NCBI GenBank assembly: GCA_021847485.1
Contig: JAJZRA010000015.1
Span: 1 to 36,266 of the forward strand
Length of the DNA stretch: 36,266 nucleotides
Source: a bacterium
Lineage (GTDB): Bacteria > Elusimicrobiota > Elusimicrobia > Elusimicrobiales > UBA9959
Reading direction: 5' to 3'
Shown here: positions 8,194-16,213 of the stretch, one piece after another
Layout of the letters: each line of letters begins with the position of its first letter
Numbering within the stretch: the stretch's first letter is position 1
Position numbers and translations under genes: made by a program
The notes under the pieces: model-generated
The model's input: only the letters and a program-made list of their open reading frames with translations
Told to the model about the DNA's origin: nothing
The model's database searches: none

Positions 8194-9159
8194 TCAAGTC
8201 CAGAAGACGAAATTCGGGTCGCCCCGGGTCTCCAGGACGCTCTTGTATTCCGGGACCAGTTCGTGGACCAGCCGCGGGATCTCCTCCAGGTCCCCTTTCA
8301 GGTGGTAGGCGGAGCAGGTGATGACCGGTTTGAACTTCCTGATGGTGCCGGCGGCGCCGCGCAGGATCTGCTTCTCGTAACCTTCCGTGTCTATCTTTAT
8401 AAGGTCCACCCTGGACAGGCCGTTCTTCCGCGCGAAGAGGTCAAGCGTGGTCATCTCGGTTTGCTGGACGCCTTTATAGTCGGCCTCCCGGCCGGCGGCG
8501 AACTCGCTGTCGACGACGACGTTGCTGAGGCCGGCCCCTTCCCTGACCACGTTCAAGCCTACCGTCCTTTCTTCCTGGCCCAGCGCCGCGTTCACGGGGA
8601 AGACGCTGTCCGAAAGACCGTTGCGCTCCACCGCTTTCCGGAGCAGGCCGCAGGTATAGGCCGAGGGCTCGAAAGCGTAGATCCTGGCGGCCGGGTTCAA
8701 GGCGTGCGCGTAGAGGGAAAAAACGCCCATGTTCGCCCCGCAATCCATGACGACGGGCTCGCCGCGGCGCAGGGTGTTCGCCGTGACCTCGCCGTACTGT
8801 TCCCGCAGGAAGATCTCGTTCAGCATGCTCAGCAGGTTGAACAGCAGCACCACGTGCCTGTTGCCGCGCCTATCCTCGAAGAGATAGTCGAAGGAATAGC
8901 CGAGGAAGGAAAGCGAGCCCGTCCCGAAGAGATGCGGCAGTCTCCGCTCTAGGATCTTCTGGTCGGCCGAATATTTCAGCTCCAGGCCGCGGTCCCGGCC
9001 GCCCGGATACAGGCGCAGCGGCAGCAGGGCGGCGGCCAGCTCCGCCGCCGAGATCTCTCCGGCCAGGCCGGCGCGGGCTTTTTCGGCGAGCTTCGTGAGC
9101 CTGCCGGAGGCGTACCTCTCAAAGAACCTGAATTCTTCGGCGTAATCTTCAGCTTTCAT
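8194..9159 (-). CDS. FkbM family SAM-dependent methyltransferase
   Basis: A 321-residue protein with a class I methyltransferase core of the FkbM type in its C-terminal two thirds. SAM motif I is VVMDCGANMGVFSLY (136-150), the acidic strand 2 end is YAFEPS (161-166), and the FkbM hallmark LIKIDTEGYEKQILRGA is at 253-269. FkbM enzymes O-methylate sugars, polyketides or lipids. The N-terminal 100 residues are alpha-helical and not recognised. The start at 9159 is the ATG that opens the MKAEDYAEEF N-terminus; no strong ribosome site precedes it. The substrate is unknown and no glycan cluster is nearby. Confidence 0.85.
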   Translation of the reverse strand: MKAEDYAEEFRFFERYASGRLTKLAEKARAGLAGEISAAELAAALLPLRLYPGGRDRGLELKYSADQKILERRLPHLFGTGSLSFLGYSFDYLFEDRRGNRHVVLLFNLLSMLNEIFLREQYGEVTANTLRRGEPVVMDCGANMGVFSLYAHALNPAARIYAFEPSAYTCGLLRKAVERNGLSDSVFPVNAALGQEERTVGLNVVREGAGLSNVVVDSEFAAGREADYKGVQQTEMTTLDLFARKNGLSRVDLIKIDTEGYEKQILRGAAGTIRKFKPVITCSAYHLKGDLEEIPRLVHELVPEYKSVLETRGDPNFVFWT

Positions 9160-9218
9160 AATGTGCGCGTCCCGCAATCTTAACAAAAAAAGCCGCGGAG
9201 GCGGAACCGGGGCCCGGC

Positions 9219-10352
9219 CTAGGCCAGGTCCTCGTCCGCCGCGGGCGGGAACCATTTCTGCGCTATGAAAGTGGGGATGACGGCGCTGGCCATCAGCACG
9301 CTGGTCAGCACCGAGTACTGCGCCCCGTCCAGGAAGCCGCCCTCCAGCCCGAACAGCGCGGCCATCAGGCCGAAGGTGAGGCCCGTGGACATCAGCAGCG
9401 TGAAATAGCCGCGGTTCTCCGGGAAATACCGGCCGGCCAGGAAATACACGCCGGCCAGCTTGGCCAGCTGCTTGGCCGCGAACAGCCCGGCGAACAGGGC
9501 GAACGAGCCCAGCAGCGCGCCCGGCGAGACCTTCATGCCGGCCACGAGGAAGAAGAAGGGGGTGATGAAGGCGTAGGAGACGGTGCGCAGCCTGGCCTTC
9601 ACCGGCGCGGTGGCGCGGCCTTTCTTGAAGTGCCGCGCCATCACCAGGCCGAACAGGAAGGCGGGCAGCATGGCCTGGCTGGAGCCCAAGGCCGCCAGGT
9701 AGACGAAGGCCAGCAGCACGAAGAAGATGTACTTGATCTCCGGCTCTATCACCTTGCCGGCGAGCGCGGGATGGCGCAGCACGCCCAGCGAGAAGCGCCC
9801 GGCGAAAGCGAGGAAGCCGCCCGAGACGGCCAGGAACAGCAGCGTGTAGAGGTTGGGCCTGAGGAAGGCCGCGCTGAGGGCGAGGGCGGTCAGCGTGTTG
9901 GTCAGGAACGTGCAGGCCATCAGCACCTTGCCGGTGCGGGTGCGGCTGAGGCCGGTCTCGGTCAGGACCGAGTAGACCACGGCGAGCGAGGTCTCGGAGA
10001 GGGCCACGGCGGCCACGAGCGAGGCCTTGAGCGGCCAGTGCGCGGCGTAGCGGCAGAAGAGGTAGCCGGCGGCGAACGGGGCGAGGAACGAGAAGAAGCT
10101 GAGGATGCCGGCGGAGCGGAAGTTGTCCTTGAGCAGCTTGTAGTCCACCTCGGCGCCGGCGAGGAAGGTGAGCACGATGCCGCCGAAGCCGGCGACGTAG
10201 GTCATCCACGGCTCGGGCTTCAGGCCTGCGGCGCCGGCGGCCAGGCCCAGCAGCATCTCGAAGATGGCCACGGAGACGCCGAGCCGCAGGCTCAGCACGC
10301 TGGCCGCGAAGATCAGCAGTCCCGCGATCAAAGGTATCCTGTCAGGTGTCAT
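9219..10352 (-). CDS. Cation:proton antiporter, CPA2 (KefB/NapA-like) membrane domain
   Basis: A 377-residue polytopic membrane protein with about 11-12 hydrophobic segments and no C-terminal TrkA domain. CPA2 features include the opening IAGLLIFAASVLSLRLGVSVAIFEMLLGLAAG, the mid-protein ETSLAVVYSVLTETGL and the late FITPFFFLVAGMKVSPGAL. Members exchange Na+ or K+ for protons. The start at 10352 has GAGA shortly upstream; longer in-frame readings run into the palindromic element at 10386-10554 and are rejected. The gene lies between the FkbM gene and that element. Confidence 0.85.
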   Translation of the reverse strand: MTPDRIPLIAGLLIFAASVLSLRLGVSVAIFEMLLGLAAGAAGLKPEPWMTYVAGFGGIVLTFLAGAEVDYKLLKDNFRSAGILSFFSFLAPFAAGYLFCRYAAHWPLKASLVAAVALSETSLAVVYSVLTETGLSRTRTGKVLMACTFLTNTLTALALSAAFLRPNLYTLLFLAVSGGFLAFAGRFSLGVLRHPALAGKVIEPEIKYIFFVLLAFVYLAALGSSQAMLPAFLFGLVMARHFKKGRATAPVKARLRTVSYAFITPFFFLVAGMKVSPGALLGSFALFAGLFAAKQLAKLAGVYFLAGRYFPENRGYFTLLMSTGLTFGLMAALFGLEGGFLDGAQYSVLTSVLMASAVIPTFIAQKWFPPAADEDLA

Positions 10353-10385
10353 AGTCTCTCCGATGCTCTTCAGTTGTCCGTCCCC

Positions 10386-10554
10386 CTCCGCGAGAGGTGT
10401 GCGGCCATCGGGTCGGTGTCTCGCACACCGTGCTCGCACCTTGTTCGCTCGGCCCTTGAGCGCTGAATTGTGTCGCCTGCTACGCAGGCTCCACCCGCGC
10501 TTACGTAAGCTCGGGCCTGCGCGACATCCCTCCTGCCGCACACCTCTCGCGGAG
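10386..10554. repeat. Palindromic intergenic element (element 2) with 20-bp perfect inverted ends
   Basis: A perfect 20-bp inverted repeat (10386-10405 and 10535-10554) encloses smaller palindromes. GCCTGC-TAC-GCAGGC spans 10475-10489, and GCTTACGTAAGC spans 10499-10510. Internal linkers match element 1: 10424-10450 with 118-144 (25 of 27), and 10521-10532 with 323-334 (12 of 12). The rest of the stretch 10353-10671 holds no gene. Confidence 0.75.
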
Positions 10555-10568
10555 GCGGCCCTTAAACA

Positions 10569-10600
10569 AATGACCTCTACCTTGCCAGGTAGAGGTCATT
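10569..10600 (-). terminator. Hairpin terminator for the malQ-tatT-tatP operon
   Basis: A perfect 14-bp stem with loop TGCC (10569-10582 with 10587-10600). Read on the minus strand it is followed by TGTTTAA, a modest U-rich tail. It lies about 70 nt beyond the tatP stop. It could act in both directions but has no T-run on the plus side. Confidence 0.6.
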
Positions 10601-10671
10601 AGTCCCTGAGGACGGTTCCCCCGGTCTTTCACGGGGCGGCGGACTTCATCGCCTCGGCTATATTATAGCAG

Positions 10672-11679
10672 TTACTTCTTCTTGGGCGCGCGGTACTCCT
10701 TCAGCGCGGCCTCCACCTTGTCCAGCAGGCTCTTGGGATAAAGCTTGCCCACCAGCGCCAGGCGGGCGGTCTCGCCGGCCTTCTCCAGTTCCGCTACCAC
10801 GGCCGGCCCCGCGGGCTCGGTGAAGATCAGGCCCTTCTTCTTCAGGACGGCCACCGATTCGGCGTTCTCCTTGCGGCTCTGCAGCGTCAGCGCGCGGAAG
10901 TCCTTCTCGCCGAGTTCCAGCATGGTCTTCTGGTCCTCCGCGGAGAGCTTGTCGAAGGCCTTCTTCGCCACCACCACCGCGCCGGAGGCGTTGGTGAGCG
11001 GCAGGCCGAAGACGTACTTCATCCGGGTGAACCACTGCATCGCTATCACCGACAGCGGCGAGCCGTAGACGCCGTCGATCATGCCGGTCTGCAGCGAGGT
11101 CTGCACGTCGGTGATTGAGAGCGGGATCGGCTTGATGCCGAGCGCCTCGAAGGTGGCCTCGGCTATCGGGTCGCCTTCCCAGATCCACATCTTCACCTTC
11201 CTGAGGTCCTCGGGCTTCGTGACCGGCGTGTTGGAGAACACGTAGACGTTGCCGACCTCGGCCCAGCCGAGCAGCACGTAGCCGCGGCTCTCGAAGATCT
11301 TCCTGAAATCGCCGTCCAGCGCCTTGTAGACGTGGTCGATCTCGCCGGCGTTCTTGAACAGGAACGGCGTGTCCAGGATGCGGGCCTCGGGGGCGATCTC
11401 GCCTATGCCGACGCCGGTGAAGCCGCCGGCCTGCAGCTGTCCCAGGCGGATCTTGCGCACGACGTCCTTCTCGTCGCCGGCCACCCCGCCGGGGTAGATC
11501 TTGAACTTGACGCGGCCCGCGGTCTTCGCGGTGACCTCGTCGGTGAACCGCTTCATCGACTTCATCCACGTGGAGCCGTCCGGCGCCAGCGTGGCGAACT
11601 TGACCACGGTCTGGGCCCGGGCGGGCAGGGCCAGGGAGGCCAGCAGGACGGCGAGCGCGAGCTTCTTAGAAAAGTTCAT
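10672..11679 (-). CDS. tatP: TRAP transporter substrate-binding protein, DctP/TatP type
   Basis: A 335-residue periplasmic binding protein of the DctP family. The signal peptide is residues 1-22, with likely cleavage after ARA. The mature start TVVKFATLAPDGSTWMKSMKRF is typical, and the ligand-site region DVQTSLQTGMIDGVYGSPLSVIAM is present. It delivers its ligand to the DctQM permease. The start lies inside the end of tatT (14-nt overlap), so the two are coupled. Pairing with a TatT-type TPR lipoprotein marks it as a TPAT system of the kind described in Treponema (TatP/TatT). The ligand is unknown; hydrophobic ligands have been proposed for that class. Confidence 0.88.
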   Translation of the reverse strand: MNFSKKLALAVLLASLALPARAQTVVKFATLAPDGSTWMKSMKRFTDEVTAKTAGRVKFKIYPGGVAGDEKDVVRKIRLGQLQAGGFTGVGIGEIAPEARILDTPFLFKNAGEIDHVYKALDGDFRKIFESRGYVLLGWAEVGNVYVFSNTPVTKPEDLRKVKMWIWEGDPIAEATFEALGIKPIPLSITDVQTSLQTGMIDGVYGSPLSVIAMQWFTRMKYVFGLPLTNASGAVVVAKKAFDKLSAEDQKTMLELGEKDFRALTLQSRKENAESVAVLKKKGLIFTEPAGPAVVAELEKAGETARLALVGKLYPKSLLDKVEAALKEYRAPKKK

Positions 11680-12472
11680 CTTTTTTCTCCAGCAGTTTTT
11701 TGGATTTCAGTTTGGCCACTTCGTCGGCCAGGCGGGTGGCGCCGTCGCGCGGCTCGGCCTCGAGCACCGAGTTCAGCAGCCGCTCGAAGAGCTCCGGGTC
11801 CTGCGCGGCCACGGCGGCCATCCTGGCGTACAGGTACCGGTTCAGCAGGAAATTCTCTCCCGCGCCCTTCAGCGAGGCCTCGAAGTAGGTCCTGGCCTTG
11901 TCGGGGTCGCCGCCGAACAGCCGCGGGCGGATGGCGTAGTAGGCGCCCATCAGCGTCTGCGGGCCGTTGTAGTAGAAGGAGGGGTCCAGCTCCAGCAGGC
12001 GCCTGGCGGCCGGCTCTATGGCGGGCAGCTCGGCCACGGCCTCGGGCTTGTCGCGGTTGACGTTGATGTAGAGCGCTTTGCAGAAGGTGTCCCAGAAGAG
12101 CGGCGGCACGTCCTTGCGGCCGGCTTTTTCCGGCGTCCGTCCGTCCAGCGCCCGGGCCGCGTAGGCCTCGCCCTTGGCGTAGAACTCCGAAGCGCGGGCG
12201 GGGGCATCGTCCTCCAGGAACAGCAGCCCGTAGCCGCAGAAGCCCTGCGCGGCGTTGACGAGCAGCGACTTGTTGCCGGGGTCGCTGGCCAGCAGGATCT
12301 CCATCAGCTGCAGGTTGGCCGGCAGCGCCTCTTTAACGTACTGCACGTCGGACTGGCTGAAGACGGCGGGCAGGCCCTTGTCTACGACGCCGGCGGTGAC
12401 GCGGGCCGCCGTGCGGTTTAGCGAGCAGGCGCCGAGCGGCGTCAGCGCCAGCAGCAAAGCGAGCTTCTTCAT
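11666..12472 (-). CDS. tatT: TatT-type TPR lipoprotein of a TPAT TRAP system
   Basis: A 268-residue lipoprotein: lysine-rich start, hydrophobic core and lipobox LGAC with C16 as the lipidated residue. The mature part is all-helical with degenerate TPR units, and the family features VFSQSDVQYVKEALPANLQLMEILL, AAQGFCGYGLLFLED and RLFGGDPDKARTYFEASLKGAGENFL. In Treponema pallidum TatT forms a complex with the binding protein TatP, and tatP is the next gene here. The start at 12472 overlaps the malQ stop by four bases (ATGA). The longer upstream frame is a shadow of malQ. Confidence 0.85.
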   Translation of the reverse strand: MKKLALLLALTPLGACSLNRTAARVTAGVVDKGLPAVFSQSDVQYVKEALPANLQLMEILLASDPGNKSLLVNAAQGFCGYGLLFLEDDAPARASEFYAKGEAYAARALDGRTPEKAGRKDVPPLFWDTFCKALYINVNRDKPEAVAELPAIEPAARRLLELDPSFYYNGPQTLMGAYYAIRPRLFGGDPDKARTYFEASLKGAGENFLLNRYLYARMAAVAAQDPELFERLLNSVLEAEPRDGATRLADEVAKLKSKKLLEKKDELF

Positions 12473-14028
12473 GCGCGTTTCTCCCTGACCAGCGCCGAGA
12501 AGGCCTCGGCGGTGTCGGCGTGCTTCTTGGCGAAGTCCTCGGCGGGGGTGGGGAAGCGGTAGGTCCAGTTCTGGTCCCCCAGCGTGCCCGGCGTGTTGAC
12601 CCTGTCCTTCGTGCCGAAGATGTCCTGGATCGGCAGGATCACTATCCGCGAGCCGGCGCCGAGCAGCGAGCCCAGGGCCTTCTCGCGCGCCTTCGCGTAG
12701 AGCGGCGGCTTGGAATCCTCTCCGGAGACCAGCTTCCAGAACAGCTTCTTCTCCACCGGGTCCACGGTGTCCCACCAGTCGGCCAGCGGCTCGTTGTCGT
12801 GCGTGGAGGAGGTGGCCAGGGAGACGGGCGCGTAGGTGGCCGGGTCGGTGTAATTGCCGTCCTTGTTCTTCTCCCAGCGCATCACCTTGTAGCCGGGGAC
12901 GCACAGCTCCTGCAGCACCTCGCGGACGTAAGGCGGGATCACGCCCAGGTCCTCGGCCACGGGCAGCATCGGGCTGGCGGAGGCGACGGCCTCGAGGAAG
13001 CGCCGGCCGCGCAGCCGCTGGCCGTGCTCGTCCCTGATGTCGAAGTCCGGCTTCTGCGAGACGTCGCGCGGGATGATCCACGTGCGGAAGAAGCCGACCA
13101 TGTGGTCGATGCGGAACAGGTCGTAGAACTCGGAGGCCTTCTTCACCTTGGTGCGCCACCAGTCGAAATTGTTCTGCTCCACGGCGTGCCAGTTGTAGGC
13201 GGGCAGGCCCCAGCGCTGGCCGGTCTCGCTGAAGGCGTCCGGCGGCGCGCCGATCTCGCGGTCGATGTCGAACTCGCCCTGGCGGCTCCAGACGTCGGCG
13301 CTCTCCTGGTTGACCATGAACGGCAGGTCCCCCAGCAGCTTGATGCCCAGCTCCGAGGCGCGCCTGCGGGCCGCGGCCCACTGGCGGTGGATGGTCCACT
13401 GCAGGTACTTGAAGAACAGCACCTGGTTCTCCTCGCCGGCGTGCAGGCCGCGGAGGGCATCGTCGTGCCGGCGGCGCAGCGGCTCCTCCCAGTGGGTCCA
13501 CGAGGTCCAGTTGTGGGTGTCCTTGAGGCGGCGGAAGGCGGCGTAGTCCTCCAGCCAGCCGGCGTTGGCGCGGCAGAAGGCCCGGAACTCGGCGGCGAGG
13601 GGCGTGTCCTTGAGGACGTGGCGCTGGTGGAAGGCCGTGTAGATCTTCCAGAGCGCGGTGAACTTAAGATGCCGCACTTCGTTGTACATCACCGACTTGG
13701 CCGCGCGCAGCTGCCTGAGGCCGGCCTGGAAGCGGCGGGAATTCAGCTCTTCCAGGATCTCGGGGAAGTCCTTGAGCTCCGGGATGTCCTCCACGGCGAT
13801 GTAGATCGGGTCCAGCGCGAAGGCGGACAGCGCGGTGTACGGGCAGGAGACGCCGGGCGGCATCTCGTTGATGGGCAGGACCTGCAGCAGGTCGAGGTTC
13901 AGCGCTTTCATCGCGTCGAACCAGAGGGTCATGGCGCGGGTGTCGCCGATGCCCCAGTCCTTCTTGGAGCGCATCGAGAAGAGGGGGAACAGCGTGCCTG
14001 TGTGCTTCTTTTCCAGTAAAGGGTGCAT
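12469..14028 (-). CDS. malQ: 4-alpha-glucanotransferase (amylomaltase, GH77)
   Basis: A 519-residue GH77 enzyme that transfers alpha-1,4-glucan segments in glycogen, starch and maltodextrin metabolism. The catalytic nucleophile is D308 in FRIDHMVGF, the acid/base is E359 in AEDLG, and the third acidic residue is D411 in HDNEP. The length matches the short bacterial amylomaltases. The N-terminal MRSKKDWGIGDT and SCPYTALSAFALDPIYI are standard. Its stop overlaps the tatT start, so a cytoplasmic glucan enzyme heads an operon for a TRAP binding complex. Upstream lies palindromic element 3. Confidence 0.95.
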   Translation of the reverse strand: MHPLLEKKHTGTLFPLFSMRSKKDWGIGDTRAMTLWFDAMKALNLDLLQVLPINEMPPGVSCPYTALSAFALDPIYIAVEDIPELKDFPEILEELNSRRFQAGLRQLRAAKSVMYNEVRHLKFTALWKIYTAFHQRHVLKDTPLAAEFRAFCRANAGWLEDYAAFRRLKDTHNWTSWTHWEEPLRRRHDDALRGLHAGEENQVLFFKYLQWTIHRQWAAARRRASELGIKLLGDLPFMVNQESADVWSRQGEFDIDREIGAPPDAFSETGQRWGLPAYNWHAVEQNNFDWWRTKVKKASEFYDLFRIDHMVGFFRTWIIPRDVSQKPDFDIRDEHGQRLRGRRFLEAVASASPMLPVAEDLGVIPPYVREVLQELCVPGYKVMRWEKNKDGNYTDPATYAPVSLATSSTHDNEPLADWWDTVDPVEKKLFWKLVSGEDSKPPLYAKAREKALGSLLGAGSRIVILPIQDIFGTKDRVNTPGTLGDQNWTYRFPTPAEDFAKKHADTAEAFSALVREKRA

Positions 14029-14053
14029 AAATAGTCAGCGTAGATTCCCTGCT

Positions 14054-14178
14054 GGGCCGGCCGGGGTCTTGTCCCGAACACCCTTTGGGGAAGGGAGGCT
14101 CCGGCCGCTTAGGCCGGAGGGGAACCGCGCAACGGTTCCCTGCAGTCAGGGTGGGCGGGATAAGACCCCGGCCGGCCC
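14054..14178. repeat. Palindromic intergenic element (element 3) with nested hairpins
   Basis: Outer inverted repeat 14054-14076 with 14156-14178: 23 bp with one G-T type mismatch, and 17 of these bases are perfect. Inside are two clean hairpins, 14099-14106 with 14112-14119 and 14120-14127 with 14133-14140. The design, a long outer stem with two inner stem-loops, is the same as in element 2, but the sequence differs. It sits between the ridA stop and the malQ start, where it could also end the ridA transcript. Confidence 0.7.
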
Positions 14179-14194
14179 TTGAGCGAAAACGGTG

Positions 14195-14572
14195 CTAACG
14201 GGCGGCGACGGCCTCGATCTCCACCAGCGCGGCCTTCGGGAGGGCTTTGACCTCTATCGTGGCGCGGGCGGGCGGGTTCTCGGCGAAGAACTTCCCGTAG
14301 ACTTCGTTCATCTGCGCGAACTGGCCCAGGTCGGCCATGAAAACGGTGGTCTTGAGGACGTTCGCCAGCGAAAGCCCCTCGGCCTTGAGGATCGCCTCGA
14401 TGTTCTTGATGACGGCCTCGGTCTGCGCCTTGATCTCGGCCGGGGCCATATTGCCGGTGGCCGGGTCCACGGGCAGCTGCCCCGAGATGAAGACGAGCCC
14501 GCCGGCCTCTACGGCCTGGGAGTAGGGGCCGATGGCGGCCGGGGCGTTCTTGGTGGCGATGATCTTCTTCAT
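14195..14572 (-). CDS. ridA: RidA family enamine/imine deaminase
   Basis: A 125-residue RidA (YjgF/UK114) protein that hydrolyses reactive 2-aminoacrylate and related imines. Signatures are IGPYSQAVEAGGLVFISGQLPVDP near the N-terminus and the C-terminal PARATIEVKALPKAALVEIEAVA, where the Arg of PARAT is the carboxylate-binding residue of active members. Length is normal. A GGAG ribosome site precedes the ATG. It starts 3 nt downstream of the DUF6485 gene and is cotranscribed with it. Confidence 0.95.
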   Translation of the reverse strand: MKKIIATKNAPAAIGPYSQAVEAGGLVFISGQLPVDPATGNMAPAEIKAQTEAVIKNIEAILKAEGLSLANVLKTTVFMADLGQFAQMNEVYGKFFAENPPARATIEVKALPKAALVEIEAVAAR

Positions 14573-14574
14573 GG

Positions 14575-14778
14575 TCAGCTCCTTTTTGACGTGCGCAGGA
14601 AATTGGACATGGACCGGTCGTAGGTCCGCTCGGCCTCGGCCGTGAAGAAACAGCCGGGCAGTTCGCCGTTGCGGCGGTGGTAGGCCACGCAGTCGCAGCA
14701 GAAGCCCTTGCGGGGACAGGGCTCGTAGGTACAGGTACAATCCGTCCGGTTGACGGCTTTCTTGCAGTCCATCGCCAT
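14575..14778 (-). CDS. Small Cys-rich protein, DUF6485 type
   Basis: A 67-residue protein with seven cysteines: C5, C14, C16, C21, C27, C28 and C30, plus C43 in the second half (eight in all). The core [21 protein letters not shown] matches the DUF6485 pattern and suggests a metal-binding knuckle. No function is known. It heads the operon with ridA; the ATG lies just after an A/T-rich TAATAT stretch that may be its -10. Confidence 0.75.
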   Translation of the reverse strand: MAMDCKKAVNRTDCTCTYEPCPRKGFCCDCVAYHRRNGELPGCFFTAEAERTYDRSMSNFLRTSKRS

Positions 14779-14832
14779 ATATTACAAAAATAGGCTTCGG
14801 CTTGCCCACGTCCCGCGATTTAATGAATAATA

Positions 14833-16191
14833 ATGGGCGTGAAAGATATCATACACTTTTCAGGCATCGGCGGGGTGGGCATGAGCGCGCTGGCCCAGGT
14901 GGCGGCCATGGAGGGCCGCGGCGTCAGCGGTTCCGACCGCGACTTCGACCGCGGGCGCAACCTCGGAGTGAAGGCCGCTCTCGAGAAGCTCGGCGTGAAG
15001 ATCTTCCCGCAGGACGGCTCCGGCGTGAACGGCGCCACCGCCGAGCTCGCGCTGTCCACCGCGATAGAGGACACCAACCCCGAGGTGGTCAGGGCCAAAG
15101 AGGCCGGCATAAAGATCAGCCACCGCTCAGAGCTGCTGGCGGCCTACGTCAACGGCTTCGACACGGTCGCCGTGGCCGGCACGAGCGGCAAGTCCACCGC
15201 GGCCGCGATGGCCTTCGCCGTGCTGGAGGCCGGCGGCCTCGGGCCGTCCATCATCACCGGCGGCGCGCTCGGCGCGCTGAAGGAGCGCGGACTTATCGGC
15301 AACGCTTTCCGCGGGAAGGGCCGCGTCCTCGTGGTGGAGGCCGACGAGTCGGACGGCACCATCGTCCGCTACCGGCCCCGCGTCGGCGTGCTGCTCAATA
15401 TCAGCAAGGACCACAAGGAAGTCCCCGAACTCAACAGGATCTTCACCGAGTTCGCCGGCAACTGCGGCCGCGTCCTCGTGAACGCCGACGACCCGGCCGC
15501 CTCCGCCCTGCTGCCCGGCGCGGAGCGCTTCGGTTTCGACGCCGGCGGCTGGAAAGTTACGGACGTGAAGGCCGGTCCTTTCTCCTCCGAGTTCAAGGTC
15601 AACGGCGTGCCTTTCCGGCTGCCCGCCCCCGGGCGCTACAATGTCGAGAACGCCCTGGCGGCCTGCGCGGCCGGCGCGGCCTGCGGCGTTGGCCTGGAAG
15701 CCGCCGCCGCCGGCCTGGCCGGTTTCCGCGGAGTGGAGCGCCGCTTCGTGCTGGTGGGGGAGAAGAACGGCGTCACCGTGATAGACGACTACGCCCATAA
15801 TCCCGCCAAGATAGCGGCTGTCCTGAGCGCGTTGCACCAGGCGCCCGGCCGCCGCGTGATCGCGGTCTACCAGCCGCACGGCTTCGCCCCGACGCGGCTG
15901 CTCAAGAACGAGCTGATAGAGAGCTTCGCCGCCGGCCTGAACCCGGAGGACCGCCTGCTGATGCCGGAGATCTATTACGCCGGCGGCACGGTCAACAAGA
16001 ACATCTCGTCCAAGGACATCGCGGACGCGGTGGCCGCGCGCGGCAGGAACGCCGCCTTCTACGAGGACCGCTCGGTCATACCGGGCGCGGTGGCCGGGCT
16101 GGCCGCTCCCGGCGACATAGTGGCCGTGCTGGGCGCGCGCGACGCCACGCTGGCGGACTTCGCCGGGCAGATCCTGGCCGCTCTGCCCTGA
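14833..16191 (+). CDS. MurC-like Mur ligase (UDP-N-acetylmuramate--amino acid ligase family)
   Basis: A 452-residue protein with all three Mur ligase domains. The Rossmann start is IIHFSGIGGVGMSALAQV, as in MurC/Mpl. The ATP P-loop is GTSGKST (116-122), then VVEADESDGT, the ISKDHKE segment, and a C-terminal domain with VIDDYAHNPAKIAAVL and VYQPHGFAPTRLL. MurC normally has GTHGKTTT, so this P-loop is atypical (H to S, T to S). Candidates are MurC itself, an Mpl-like recycling ligase, or a ligase for another polymer. No mur or ddl genes are adjacent. There is no Shine-Dalgarno before the ATG. Confidence 0.75.
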   Translation: MGVKDIIHFSGIGGVGMSALAQVAAMEGRGVSGSDRDFDRGRNLGVKAALEKLGVKIFPQDGSGVNGATAELALSTAIEDTNPEVVRAKEAGIKISHRSELLAAYVNGFDTVAVAGTSGKSTAAAMAFAVLEAGGLGPSIITGGALGALKERGLIGNAFRGKGRVLVVEADESDGTIVRYRPRVGVLLNISKDHKEVPELNRIFTEFAGNCGRVLVNADDPAASALLPGAERFGFDAGGWKVTDVKAGPFSSEFKVNGVPFRLPAPGRYNVENALAACAAGAACGVGLEAAAAGLAGFRGVERRFVLVGEKNGVTVIDDYAHNPAKIAAVLSALHQAPGRRVIAVYQPHGFAPTRLLKNELIESFAAGLNPEDRLLMPEIYYAGGTVNKNISSKDIADAVAARGRNAAFYEDRSVIPGAVAGLAAPGDIVAVLGARDATLADFAGQILAALP

Positions 16192-16201
16192 AGGCTTTTG
16201 A

Positions 16202-16207
16202 TAGAAT
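16202..16207 (+). promoter_or_regulatory. -10 element close to the moaD-like ATG
   Basis: TAGAAT ends six bases before the ATG at 16214. If it is used, transcription would start at or next to the ATG (leaderless). No Shine-Dalgarno sequence is present. Confidence 0.35.
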
Positions 16208-16213
16208 ATCCGT

